From the NCBI GenBank assembly GCA_944386965.1, contig CALXDE010000095.1:1-20007 (forward strand): a DNA stretch of 20,007 nt, given 5' to 3'. The first letter of the stretch is position 1; every line of letters starts with the position of its first letter. Made by a program: the position numbers and the translations under genes. Origin of the DNA: an uncultured Oscillospiraceae bacterium. Lineage in GTDB: Bacteria > Bacillota_A > Clostridia > Oscillospirales > Oscillospiraceae. This document shows, piece by piece, positions 1 through 6,603 of this stretch. Under the pieces are notes generated by a model. It saw only the letters and a list, made by a program, of their open reading frames with translations. It ran no database searches and was not told where the DNA came from.

Positions 1-1197
1 CTGGGGCTGGCGGTTGAAGGTCCAGCTGAGGAGCCAGTTTGAATCCTTCACAGTAACGATGCCCCCGGTGACCACCTTGCCGCTGAAGGGGTCCCGCCGG
101 CAGATCTTACGCACATAGGGCGGGATCTTGCCGTCCAGGGTGGTGACGGTGGCGCTCATCCAGTTGGTCTTCTCCGGTTCGGAGCAGAACTTGTCCGGAT
201 GGCCGAAGGACGGGTCCTGGGCGGCGATCCGCCGCCACAGGTCCCAGCCGCCCCCCTCCTTCAGGTCGGGGCGATAAGCGGCGGGGGCGTCCTGGGCGCC
301 CAGAGCGGAGTTCTCCACACAGCCGCCGGGGGTGAGGAACACCAGACTATCCTCCGTCAGATCGACGGTCCGCTCACCCCCGGCAGTGAGGAGCCGAAGC
401 TGCCGGGCCGTCTTTTTCCCGCCGATGATCTCGAACTGTACATCCGTCACCTTCGTGTTGTAGTGGAACCGCACTCCGGCCTTCTCCAGATACCGGACCA
501 TGGGCAGGATCATGGACTCGTACTGGTTGTACCGGGTAAAGCGCAGGGCGCTGAAGTCCGGCAGGCCGCCGATGTGGTGGATATAGCGGCGGATGTAGAG
601 CTTCATCTCCAGGGCGCTGTGCCAGTTCTCAAAGGCGAACATGGTGCGCCAGTAGAGCCAGAAGTTGGAGGAGAGCACCTCGCCGCTGAAGAAGTCGGTG
701 ATGGGCCGGTCATAGAGGGCCTCGTCTGGGGTGAAGAACAGCCGCATGATCTCCATGGCCCCCTGGTCGCTGAGGCCGAACTTCCCATCGGTGCGGGCGT
801 CCTCTCCCCGGTTCACGGTGGCCCGGCACAGGGAGTAGTTGGGGTCCCGCTTGTTCAGGTAGTAGTACTCGTCCAGAACGCTCAGCTCCGGCGTCTCGAT
901 GGAGGGGATGGAGCGGAACAGGTCCCACATCACCTCGAAGTGGTTGTCCATCTCTCTGCCTCCCCGCATCACATACCCAAGGCCCGGATACTCCCAGCCG
1001 TCGCAGGCCCCGCCGGGAATGGGGTCCTTCTCAAAGATATGGATATGCCTGCCGGGCATCTGTCCGTCCCGCACCAGATAGCAGGCGGCGGTGAGGGCCG
1101 CCAGGCCGGTGCCCACGATGCAGGCGGACTTTTGCTCCACGCCCTCGGGCTTGAGGGGGCGGACGAATGCCTCGTAGTTTCCGCTGGAATAATACAT
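1..1197 (-). CDS. ohyA: Oleate hydratase, N-terminal 399 residues (cut by window edge)
   Basis: FAD-dependent fatty acid hydratase (former 'myosin-cross-reactive antigen' family), which adds water to the cis-9 double bond of oleate or linoleate to give 10-hydroxy fatty acids. The visible 399 residues are about two thirds of the usual ~590; the C-terminus lies before base 1. Near the N-terminus IVGTGLAALTAACYLVRDGQ (27-46) is the dinucleotide-binding fold, and RGGREMDNHFE (78-88) is the family's FAD-loop motif with Glu82. Tyr201 lies in ALEMKLYIRRY. Glu82 and Tyr201 sit at the numbers I recall for the catalytic pair of the Staphylococcus enzyme, so the visible part looks active. The start is set by an AAGGAGG site 7 bases upstream. 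It follows a TetR-type gene on the same strand, has its own promoter, and probably serves in detoxifying unsaturated fatty acids. Identification is firm; substrate range cannot be read here. Confidence 0.95.
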   Translation of the reverse strand, partial: MYYSSGNYEAFVRPLKPEGVEQKSACIVGTGLAALTAACYLVRDGQMPGRHIHIFEKDPIPGGACDGWEYPGLGYVMRGGREMDNHFEVMWDLFRSIPSIETPELSVLDEYYYLNKRDPNYSLCRATVNRGEDARTDGKFGLSDQGAMEIMRLFFTPDEALYDRPITDFFSGEVLSSNFWLYWRTMFAFENWHSALEMKLYIRRYIHHIGGLPDFSALRFTRYNQYESMILPMVRYLEKAGVRFHYNTKVTDVQFEIIGGKKTARQLRLLTAGGERTVDLTEDSLVFLTPGGCVENSALGAQDAPAAYRPDLKEGGGWDLWRRIAAQDPSFGHPDKFCSEPEKTNWMSATVTTLDGKIPPYVRKICRRDPFSGKVVTGGIVTVKDSNWLLSWTFNRQPQ

Positions 1198-1230
1198 AAA
1201 AACAGCCTCCTTATGGAATTGGATGGTCCC

Positions 1231-1259
1231 ATTGTAGTGGGAGGAGTCTGCTTTCACAA
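1231..1259 (-). promoter_or_regulatory. Sigma-A-type promoter of ohyA
   Basis: On the minus strand TTGTGA (1254-1259) and TACAAT (1231-1236) are separated by exactly 17 bases. The -10 box matches 5 of 6 consensus positions. The -35 box lies 3 bases from a 20-bp inverted repeat, so a protein bound there, or the hairpin itself, could affect initiation. Confidence 0.7.
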
Positions 1260-1262
1260 TAA

Positions 1263-1309
1263 ACAGAGTGTCCCGGATGATGAAAGTTCCATCATCCGGG
1301 ACACTCTGT
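1263..1309 (-). terminator. 20-bp perfect inverted repeat between tetR and ohyA (terminator and/or operator)
   Basis: Arms 1263-1282 and 1290-1309 are perfect reverse complements around a 7-base loop. The hairpin begins 11 bases after the stop codon of the TetR-type gene. On the minus strand it is followed by a modest T-rich run (TTTATT), which fits an intrinsic terminator. Because it abuts the -35 box of ohyA it could also act as an operator; the sequence does not decide between the two. Confidence 0.65.
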
Positions 1310-1320
1310 AAAAAGTTTGA

Positions 1321-1902
1321 TCAATCGGGTCCTTTTGATAAGGCCGCACCCTCCGCCATGTTCCGGATGGCATTGGACAGCTGTCCCCGGGTCATCCGGC
1401 TGACCCGGCCCACCACCTCCTCCGGCGGTTCCTTCATGCCCCCTCTGACCCAGTCCAGCATGACTCCCACAAAGGCATACTTATAGAAATGGGTGATATA
1501 CGCGCGATCCTCCCGGGAGACGGCATAGGGCGCGGACAGTTCTTCTACCACGTCAATCAGCAGGCCGTAGACCACACGGTAGAGGTAATTCTCGACCTGC
1601 TCCCGCTGAACGGAGTGGTAGACCCCCTGGATGAAGGCCCGGTTCTCCACCACCGCGCGGCACAGCGCCACAAATCCCTCCTGCCAGGTCTGGTAGTCTT
1701 TCCGTCCCCGGAGGGCCCGTCCCCCCTCCTCCTGGCAGATCCAGTCGATGAGGTCGTAGATATCCTGAAAGTGGTAGTAGAAGGTCATACGGCTGATGCC
1801 GCAGTCCTCCGTGATATCGGCAATGGTGATCTTGGACAGAGGCTTTTGGGCCAACAGCGCTTTCAGCGACGCGGCCAGGGCCCGCTTGGTAGTCTGAGAC
1901 AT
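1321..1902 (-). CDS. TetR/AcrR-family transcriptional regulator
   Basis: 193-residue DNA-binding regulator. Residues 6-55 form the TetR N-terminal domain, with the helix-turn-helix SKITIADITEDCGISRMTFY and the typical FYYHFQDIYDL end of the recognition region (41-51). The C-terminal part (about 65-185) resembles the type seen in DhaS-like regulators and would bind a ligand and dimerise. The start at 1902 is chosen over one 69 bases upstream because GGAAGGAGGG lies at the right distance before it. It stands directly upstream of ohyA on the same strand, so control of the fatty acid hydratase in response to unsaturated fatty acids is a reasonable inference, but no ligand can be named. A promoter with a TATACT box lies upstream. 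Confidence 0.9.
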   Translation of the reverse strand: MSQTTKRALAASLKALLAQKPLSKITIADITEDCGISRMTFYYHFQDIYDLIDWICQEEGGRALRGRKDYQTWQEGFVALCRAVVENRAFIQGVYHSVQREQVENYLYRVVYGLLIDVVEELSAPYAVSREDRAYITHFYKYAFVGVMLDWVRGGMKEPPEEVVGRVSRMTRGQLSNAIRNMAEGAALSKGPD

Positions 1903-1926
1903 GGCGTCCCTCCTTCCGGCAGGTCC

Positions 1927-1955
1927 AGTATAGCACGGAACGGGCCTTCGGAAAA
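1927..1955 (-). promoter_or_regulatory. Probable promoter of the TetR-type gene
   Basis: The minus strand shows TATACT (1927-1932), a 5 of 6 match to the -10 consensus, 25 bases upstream of the start codon. The sequence at the -35 position (TTTTCC, 1950-1955, 17-base spacing) is weak. Confidence 0.45.
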
Positions 1956-2012
1956 GGGAAATGGGAAACAAATTTCATCCGGCTCGAAATCGGTTCGACC
2001 GGGCAGCCGCCG

Positions 2013-2041
2013 TGGCATTCCCCCGATTTCTGTGGTATACT
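2013..2041 (+). promoter_or_regulatory. Extended -10 promoter for the 2074-3538 operon
   Basis: TGGTATACT (2033-2041) is an extended -10 element on the plus strand, 32 bases before the first start codon. The -35 region (TGGCAT at 2013-2018) is poor, as is common for extended -10 promoters. It is divergent from the TetR-type gene, so the ~170-base intergenic region serves both directions. Confidence 0.5.
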
Positions 2042-2073
2042 GTTTCCAGCAGACTGAGAGGAGGGCATCTGCC

Positions 2074-2820
2074 ATGGCCTTGGAAAACGGCGAGTGGATC
2101 ATGCGGGGACTGGATTGGGACAATCCCCTCCGCATCCGCAGCTGGAGGGAGCTCATGGACTGGATCGACGCGGTGGGATTCCTGCCGCTGTTCAAAAATG
2201 AGATCCAGGGATTTTCTGTCGAGGAACACACCTCCGACCTCTACTGGTGGAGCGGCGACGCGGAACAGGACCCCTGGGAGTGGCGGCAGCTCATCGCCCG
2301 CAGCGGCCAGGTGGCCTACGGCAAGTTCTTCGGCAAGCGGACCGGATTCATCTCCAGGGCCTGGTTCCCCCATTTCGCCAACTGGCGGCGGGACGGCTAT
2401 GATTTCGACAGCCGCTGGGACGAGGGGCTGGCCAGCCTGCGTCAGAAGCGCGTCATGGACCAGTTTGCCGCCGGGGACGCGCTCTACTCCTTTGCGCTCA
2501 AGCGCCTGGCCGGTTTCGGCAAGGAGGGGGAAAAGAACTTTGAGGGGACGGTCACCGACCTGCAGATGGGCGGGTATCTGCTGATCCGGGACTTCCGGCG
2601 GCGCCTCAACAAAAAAGGCCGGCCCTATGGGTGGCCCATCTCCGTCTACGCCACGCCGGAGGCCCTGTGGGGCTACGCGCATATCGCCTCCGCCTACTCC
2701 GCGGAGCCGGCCCGGTCCAGGGAGCTGGTCTTTCAACAGATCGCAAAAAATTTCCCGTCGGCCACCCCTGCCGCGCTCCAGGCGGTGCTGGGGTGGGAGA
2801 AAGGAGAGACGAACCGATGA
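2074..2820 (+). CDS. AlkZ-related protein (uncharacterised)
   Basis: 248 residues, resembling the family that annotation pipelines call AlkZ-related, distant kin of the winged-helix DNA glycosylase AlkZ/YcaQ. Recognisable stretches are DAVGFLPLFKNEIQGFSVEE (32-51), DPWEWRQLIARSGQVAYGKF (66-85), then FISRAWFPHFANWRRDGYDF (92-111), and a later YLLIRDFRRRLNKKGRPYGW. It is rich in Trp, Tyr and Phe, with no signal peptide or membrane segment, so it is probably cytoplasmic. The start at 2074 follows a GAGAGGAGGG site; a second Met at 2101 has no better site. The stop codon overlaps the next start (ATGA), so translation is probably coupled to the deformylase-like gene. Function is unknown; a role in DNA repair is only suggested by the name and not shown by any catalytic residue I can point to. 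Confidence 0.7.
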   Translation: MALENGEWIMRGLDWDNPLRIRSWRELMDWIDAVGFLPLFKNEIQGFSVEEHTSDLYWWSGDAEQDPWEWRQLIARSGQVAYGKFFGKRTGFISRAWFPHFANWRRDGYDFDSRWDEGLASLRQKRVMDQFAAGDALYSFALKRLAGFGKEGEKNFEGTVTDLQMGGYLLIRDFRRRLNKKGRPYGWPISVYATPEALWGYAHIASAYSAEPARSRELVFQQIAKNFPSATPAALQAVLGWEKGETNR

Positions 2821-3227
2821 TTCGAGAAATCTGCACCGACGAGGCCTTCCTGTCCCAACGAGCCCAGGCCGCCGGGCCGGAGGACCTGTCCGTCGCCGCC
2901 GACCTGCTGGAGACGCTGGTCCACCACAGAGACGGCTGCGTGGGCATGGCGGCCAACATGATCGGGGTCAACAAGCGCATCATCGCCTTTGACAACGAGG
3001 GCGCCCCCATGGTCATGTTCAATCCGGAGATCGTAAAGAAATCCGGGCCCTATGTGGCGGAGGAGGGATGTCTCTCCCTCTCCGGAACCAGGAAGGCCCG
3101 GCGGTGGCAGTCCATCAAGGTCCGCTGGCAGAACGAGAAGTTTCAGGAGCGGCTGAAAACCTTTACCGGCTGGACCGCCCAGATCATTCAGCACGAGATC
3201 GATCACTGTGAGGGGATTATCATATGA
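2817..3227 (+). CDS. Peptide-deformylase-like protein with altered motif 1
   Basis: 136 residues, shorter than housekeeping peptide deformylases (about 150-190). Motif 2 EEGCLS (82-87, Cys85) and motif 3 HEIDH (126-130, Glu127) are intact and would bind the metal and supply the general base. Motif 1, normally GxGLAAxQ, reads VGMAANMIG, so Met48 stands where the oxyanion-hole Gln usually sits. I recall this GMAANMIG form in other Clostridia, which suggests a conserved subfamily rather than decay. It might have weak or different activity, or act on another substrate. The start overlaps the preceding stop (ATGA) and its own stop overlaps the next start in the same way, placing it in a tightly coupled three-gene operon. 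It is unlikely to be the only deformylase of the cell. Confidence 0.85.
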   Translation: MIREICTDEAFLSQRAQAAGPEDLSVAADLLETLVHHRDGCVGMAANMIGVNKRIIAFDNEGAPMVMFNPEIVKKSGPYVAEEGCLSLSGTRKARRWQSIKVRWQNEKFQERLKTFTGWTAQIIQHEIDHCEGIII

Positions 3228-3538
3228 AAAAATGCAAAATCACCGTCATGCGCGTCACCCAGTACCAGGACCTGATGGCCCAGTACGAGAACCCCATAGA
3301 CCACGCCTGCGATCTGGAGGCGGGACAGGTCTTTACCGCCAACGGCTGGGAGAAGCCGGAGGGCTTCTGCCAGAGCGCCTGGGACACCCTCTCCCCCTTT
3401 GTCCTGGCGCTGAGCCACGGCGGAGAAAATTTCTACAACGGATGGATGAAAAATCCCAAATCCGCCATGCTCTCCTGCAACGACGGGTTCCGGCCGGTGA
3501 GCTTTCTGGTGGAAGCCCTGGAGGAGGACGCGGATTGA
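3224..3538 (+). CDS. TIGR04076-family small protein
   Basis: 104 residues with the pattern I associate with the TIGR04076 family of unknown function: an opening MKKCKITVMR, a middle with ENPIDHACDLEAGQVF, then KPEGFCQSAWDTLSPFVLAL (44-63), GGENFYNGW (66-74) and a closing CNDGFRPVSFLVE (85-97). Four Cys residues (4, 29, 49, 85) could bind a metal or be redox active, but this is inference. There is no signal peptide or membrane segment. The ATG overlaps the stop of the deformylase-like gene, so it relies at least in part on coupled translation. It closes the three-gene set; 106 bases separate it from the following hydrolase gene. Confidence 0.8.
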   Translation: MKKCKITVMRVTQYQDLMAQYENPIDHACDLEAGQVFTANGWEKPEGFCQSAWDTLSPFVLALSHGGENFYNGWMKNPKSAMLSCNDGFRPVSFLVEALEEDAD

Positions 3539-3644
3539 GGTCCGGTCCTTTGGGAGAAAATCCCGGGAACCCCGCGGCAAAACTGTCTGGAACGGCTCGC
3601 TTCGCCGCCAGCGGTGCGGCGCAGAGCAAAGGAGGGGCAGAGCG

Positions 3645-4340
3645 ATGAAAATCAAACCATTCCAAATCGGCGCCATCCCCGGGATTTTATATGGGGAGCC
3701 CGCAAAGCAGGGGTACCTGTTTCTCCATGGGCAGATGGGCTACAAGGAGGAGGCCGAGGCCTTTGCCCAAGTGGTCTGCCCCAGGGGGGTCCAGGTGCTG
3801 TCCATCGATCTGCCCGCTCACGGGGAACGCCGGGAACGGGACGAGGCGCTGCTTCCCTGGACCGCGGTACCGGACATCCAGGCGGCGCTGGACTGGGCCG
3901 GCCGCAATTGGGAAACGATTTCCCTGCGGGCCAACAGCCTTGGGGCGTATTTCGCCATGCTGGCCGCTCAAGCGCCGGCCCGCGCCCTGCTGGTTTCCCC
4001 CGTTCTGGACATGGAGGGCCTGATCCTGACCATGATGGGCTGGGCTGGGGTGACGGAGGCGCAGCTGCGGGAGCGGGGTGAGATCGCCACCTCCTTCGGT
4101 CAGGTTCTGTCCTGGAAGTACCTGTGCTGGGTACGGGCGCATCCGGTTCATCCCTGGACCTGCCCCATCCGCATCCTCTATGGAAGCGGGGACAACCTGA
4201 CTGCCCGGCGGGCCGTGGAAGCCTATGCCCATCGTCACAGCGCCGCCCTCACTGTGATAGAGGGCGGAGAGCACTGGTTTCACACCCCCGGGCAGCTTGC
4301 CTTCCTGCGGGAGTGGGAGAGCGCCTCGGCTTTCGCGTGA
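3645..4340 (+). CDS. Alpha/beta hydrolase
   Basis: 231-residue single-domain alpha/beta hydrolase, probably a cytoplasmic esterase or peptidase of unknown substrate. The oxyanion strand end YLFLHGQMGYK (24-34) is followed by LSIDLPAHGER (52-62). The nucleophile elbow reads RANSLGAY with Ser98, where the first position of GxSxG is Ala96. Asp183 (YGSGDN) and His210 (GGEHWFH) complete a plausible triad. Long conserved stretches near LVSPVLDMEGLI and the closing EHWFHTPGQLAFLREW recall a common but uncharacterised Firmicute family. AAAGGAGG at 3628-3635 sets the start. It may be transcribed with the upstream genes, since only a 6-bp GC hairpin and no T-run lies between, and it ends just before a strong terminator. 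Confidence 0.85.
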   Translation: MKIKPFQIGAIPGILYGEPAKQGYLFLHGQMGYKEEAEAFAQVVCPRGVQVLSIDLPAHGERRERDEALLPWTAVPDIQAALDWAGRNWETISLRANSLGAYFAMLAAQAPARALLVSPVLDMEGLILTMMGWAGVTEAQLRERGEIATSFGQVLSWKYLCWVRAHPVHPWTCPIRILYGSGDNLTARRAVEAYAHRHSAALTVIEGGEHWFHTPGQLAFLREWESASAFA

Positions 4341-4376
4341 TGTCTGTCCGGAGGTCCAGCCCCACGGCATCGAGGT

Positions 4377-4421
4377 AAAAACCGCCCGGAGCCCACTGTT
4401 CAGGGGCTCCGGGCGGTTTTT
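4377..4421. terminator. Bidirectional intrinsic terminator
   Basis: Arms 4377-4394 and 4404-4421 are perfect reverse complements (18 bp) with a 9-base loop. The left arm starts with AAAAA and the right arm ends with TTTTT, so each strand has a GC stem followed by a T-run. It sits between two converging genes, the hydrolase ending at 4340 and the small gene ending at 4425. Confidence 0.93.
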
Positions 4422-4424
4422 GCC

Positions 4425-4628
4425 TCAGGGAATCCTCTCCAGCTCCTTCTCCACCAGGGAGACGGCGAGCGCAAAGGCACTGATGCGCCGCTTGGCCAGA
4501 GTGATCTGGGATCTGTACCGGGCAGGGTCCTCTTTTCTCTCCAGTGTCCGGACCGTCTCCCGGAGTTTGTGCAGGGTGGAGTCGATCTGGCGCTTGGCCT
4601 CCCGCAGCTCCTCTTCGGAATAAATCAT
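4425..4628 (-). CDS. Conserved small protein of unknown function (67 aa)
   Basis: 67 residues, charged and predicted almost wholly helical: MIYSEEELREAKRQIDSTLH, then a Lys/Arg/Glu-rich linker, then SQITLAKRRISAFALAVSLV and a closing EKELERIP. I recall similar short proteins beginning MIY-x-EEL-x-EA-x-RQIDST in other Firmicutes, so it is probably a real conserved gene, but no function is known to me. Two helices in a hairpin, perhaps as a dimer, are a reasonable picture. The start at 4628 follows GGGAGGTG at good spacing; an upstream in-frame Met would add 22 unlikely residues. It ends four bases before the terminator and could be the last gene of the macrodomain operon, though 185 bases separate it from the DUF2200 gene. 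Confidence 0.7.
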   Translation of the reverse strand: MIYSEEELREAKRQIDSTLHKLRETVRTLERKEDPARYRSQITLAKRRISAFALAVSLVEKELERIP

Positions 4629-4813
4629 GGCCCACCTCCCTCTGCCTGGCCAGCGTGGCATGGAAGCCGTCGACAGTGTCCCCCTCCAGCCCATGTACGG
4701 AGCCGCCGCGGTCCGGAAAGAACACCGGCTCTGTCAGCTCCTTTTTCATCCTCCGTCCTCTCCGTCTGTGCTGTTTGGCCCATAAGCACAGGACAGGAGG
4801 ATACTTCCCAGCG

Positions 4814-5188
4814 CTATGGCCGCCCGGCAGGCGGCATTTCCCCGCGCAAAACCCGCTCCAGGGGCCAGCCTCTGGCCAGCTCATCCACCAGCTTGTCCAG
4901 ATACCGGATCTCCCGCAGCAGCGGGTCCTGGACCTCCTCCACCCGGACGCCGCATACCCTGCCGGTAATTCTGACGCGGTCGGGATTCATAGCCGGGGCG
5001 TTTTGAAAAAACGCCCCGTAAGTGATGCCGGACTGCTCCATCCGGGCGATGTCCTCCGGGGAATAGCCCGTGAGCCAGGCAGTGACCTGGTCCACCTCCT
5101 GCCGGGTGCGGCCCTTTCTCTCCGCCTTGCTCACCAGGAGAGGATAGAGTCTGGCAAAAAGCATCTGCGTCACATCGGTACGGGGCAT
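4814..5188 (-). CDS. DUF2200 family protein
   Basis: 124 residues matching the DUF2200 pattern: MLFARLYPLLVSKAERKGRT (9-28), EVDQVTAWLTGY (31-42), then NPDRVRITGRVCGVRVEEVQ (68-87) and DPLLREIRYLDKLVDELARG (88-107). The family is small, cytoplasmic and uncharacterised; the length is near the usual ~115. Its start at 5188 follows GGGAGGT, and the stop codon of the macrodomain gene lies within this site, four bases before the ATG, so the two are probably one operon with coupled translation. The pairing may mean a shared job in nucleotide or ADP-ribose metabolism, but that rests only on adjacency. A longer upstream reading in this frame overlaps the macrodomain gene and is not used. Confidence 0.88.
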   Translation of the reverse strand: MPRTDVTQMLFARLYPLLVSKAERKGRTRQEVDQVTAWLTGYSPEDIARMEQSGITYGAFFQNAPAMNPDRVRITGRVCGVRVEEVQDPLLREIRYLDKLVDELARGWPLERVLRGEMPPAGRP

Positions 5189-5192
5189 GGCG

Positions 5193-6200
5193 TCAACCTC
5201 CCAGCTGGCTCTGGCCGAAGGCGAACAGAGCCTCGTTGATTGCAAAGATGTTGTAGTTGCCGTGGACGATAAAGTACTCCACGATGATGTCGAACCGGCT
5301 GGCGCGGGAAAAGGTGAAACCCGCCTTCCCCAGCAGCTTTCCCGCCTCCTCCAGAGGCAGCTCCAGGGCCACGGCGAAGGCCATGGCGGTGGGCTTTGCG
5401 GGCCGGTAGCGAGCATCCCGGCGCACCTTGGAAAAGAGCCTCTGATCGAGGTTGGCCCGCTTGCAGCACTGGGCGTCGGTGATGCCGGCCTCATCCAGCT
5501 TCCGCAGGAGCATCTGTGAAAAGCTCTCGTCCAGCTGCCCCCGGGCCTCATCCAGGCTTCCGGGACCCCCGGCGCAGGGAGGCGCCTCCGCCGCCTCCGC
5601 AGACCCTATCAGGGCGCCGGCACAGGCCATAAACTGCCCTTCTTTCTGCTCCGTCCTGCTGTCCGCATATCCTGAAACATAGCGCCCGTCGATGTAGGCG
5701 GCAATGTCGGCAAAGAGCTTTCCGCCGATGGTATAGGCGGCCCGGTCGAAGATCACCAGGTAGACCGTCATGTCGTAGGAGAGCAGAAAGTCCCCGATGG
5801 TGTCCACCGCCACCCTCAGCGCCTGGTCCTTAGGGTAGCCGTACACCCCGGAGGAGATCAGCGGGAACGCCACCGTTTCGCAGCCATAGGCCCGGGCCAG
5901 CTCCAGGGAATTGCGATAGGCCGAGGCAAGCAGATCCCGCTCCCCGTGGCCGCCGCCCCGCCAGATGGGCCCCACCGTATGGATCACGAACCGGGCGGGC
6001 AAGCGGTAGCCCTTTGTGATTTTGGCCTGTCCTGTCCCGCAGCCGCCCAGGGCGCGGCACTCCCGCAGCAGCTCTGGCCCGGCGGCGCGGTGGATCGCGC
6101 CGTCCACGCCCCCGCCCCCCAGCAGGCTTTCATTGGCGGCGTTGACAATGGCGTCCACCCCCATGGTAGTAATGTCATTTTGGACAATGTGAAGGGGCAT
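5193..6200 (-). CDS. Macrodomain protein with C-terminal helical domain
   Basis: 335 residues in two parts. Residues 1-175 are a macrodomain of the O-acetyl-ADP-ribose deacetylase/YmdB type: Asp9, [20 protein letters not shown] (18-37) and [12 protein letters not shown] (113-124) form the ADP-ribose pocket and are intact. After a linker rich in Ala, Gly and Pro (about 180-225), residues 226-335 form a second domain, beginning [20 protein letters not shown] and containing [13 protein letters not shown] and [20 protein letters not shown]. This second domain is widespread in Firmicutes, sometimes as a separate protein, and looks like an XRE-type helix bundle. The protein may remove or read ADP-ribose marks on proteins or nucleic acids. 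The start follows GGGAGGT; a good promoter lies upstream, and the DUF2200 gene follows at once. Confidence 0.9.
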   Translation of the reverse strand: MPLHIVQNDITTMGVDAIVNAANESLLGGGGVDGAIHRAAGPELLRECRALGGCGTGQAKITKGYRLPARFVIHTVGPIWRGGGHGERDLLASAYRNSLELARAYGCETVAFPLISSGVYGYPKDQALRVAVDTIGDFLLSYDMTVYLVIFDRAAYTIGGKLFADIAAYIDGRYVSGYADSRTEQKEGQFMACAGALIGSAEAAEAPPCAGGPGSLDEARGQLDESFSQMLLRKLDEAGITDAQCCKRANLDQRLFSKVRRDARYRPAKPTAMAFAVALELPLEEAGKLLGKAGFTFSRASRFDIIVEYFIVHGNYNIFAINEALFAFGQSQLGG

Positions 6201-6229
6201 CGGAACACCTCCCGCAGTTGGATGATCTC

Positions 6230-6258
6230 ATGATACCACATGCCTCCGCCGCTGGCAA
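6230..6258 (-). promoter_or_regulatory. Promoter of the macrodomain operon
   Basis: On the minus strand TTGCCA (6253-6258), a 17-base spacer and TATCAT (6230-6235); both boxes match 5 of 6 positions. TGG before the -10 box makes it an extended -10 element as well. The transcript start would lie about 20-25 bases before the start codon. Confidence 0.75.
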
Positions 6259-6274
6259 CCACACGGCCGGCGGG

Positions 6275-6326
6275 ACAGAGGCAAGGGGACAGGCGCGCCA
6301 CATGGCGTGCCCGTCCCCTCTGTTTT
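6275..6326 (+). terminator. Terminator-like hairpin without a visible gene
   Basis: The plus strand folds ACAGAG (6275-6280) with CTCTGT (6318-6323), GGGAC with GTCCC, and GGCGCGCC (6292-6299) with GGCGTGCC (6304-6311; one G-T pair), with one bulge and a 4-base loop, followed by TTTT. The polarity is plus, yet no plus-strand gene lies upstream. It could stop antisense transcription or end an unseen small RNA. Confidence 0.45.
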
Positions 6327-6469
6327 GTCTGAATGCAGCGATCTGCCGGCGAAAGCGAAGCGCCCCGCGGCAAAGCGGCATTGCCGCAAACCCTCAGCCC
6401 AGCGGGATTTTCTCCCGCCGGGCATTGCAATCTCCGCGGGGTGGAGGCGGCCTATAGCCGTCAAAACCC

Positions 6470-6507
6470 AACATGAAAGGCACGACAAATGTTGTGCCTT
6501 TCATGTT
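6470..6507. repeat. 14-bp perfect inverted repeat
   Basis: Arms 6470-6483 and 6494-6507 are perfect reverse complements, and the inner bases (6484-6493) can extend the stem by four pairs including one G-T. On the minus strand it is followed by GGGTTTT, so it could be a weak second terminator behind the tRNA operon, but the T-run is short and displaced. Confidence 0.6.
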
Positions 6508-6545
6508 GTCTTGTCCATAAACGATAGATGCCAGACGAAATCGGG

Positions 6546-6603
6546 GCCCCACACAGTGGGGCGGCGCGTTTGCGCCGTACAAGCGTTTTGCCGCAGGCAA
6601 AAC
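6546..6603. repeat. Three tandem short-loop hairpins
   Basis: GCCCCAC/GTGGGGC (6546-6552, 6556-6562), CGGCGC/GCGCCG (6562-6567, 6572-6577) and GTTTTGCC/GGCAAAAC (6585-6592, 6596-6603) follow each other with loops of 3, 4 and 3 bases. The tight spacing and tiny loops are unlike terminators and look like an interspersed palindromic repeat. No coding function is visible. Confidence 0.55.

Noticed and set aside
199..1311. 370-codon plus-strand frame across the oleate hydratase gene
   Set aside because: The minus-strand reading is a clear oleate hydratase with catalytic residues; the plus frame is its shadow and runs through the 20-bp repeat.
4249..4749. Minus-strand frame starting MKKELTEPVFFPDRGG before the 67-aa gene
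   Set aside because: It has a passable ribosome site, but it runs out of frame through the conserved 67-aa gene and the terminator and into the hydrolase gene. I see no family resemblance, so it is at most a remnant.
3552..6416. Shared 14-mer GGGAGAAAATCCCG at 3552-3565 and, inverted, at 6403-6416
   Set aside because: Surrounding bases do not align, and the 14-mer is nearly self-complementary, so a chance hairpin match is enough to explain it.
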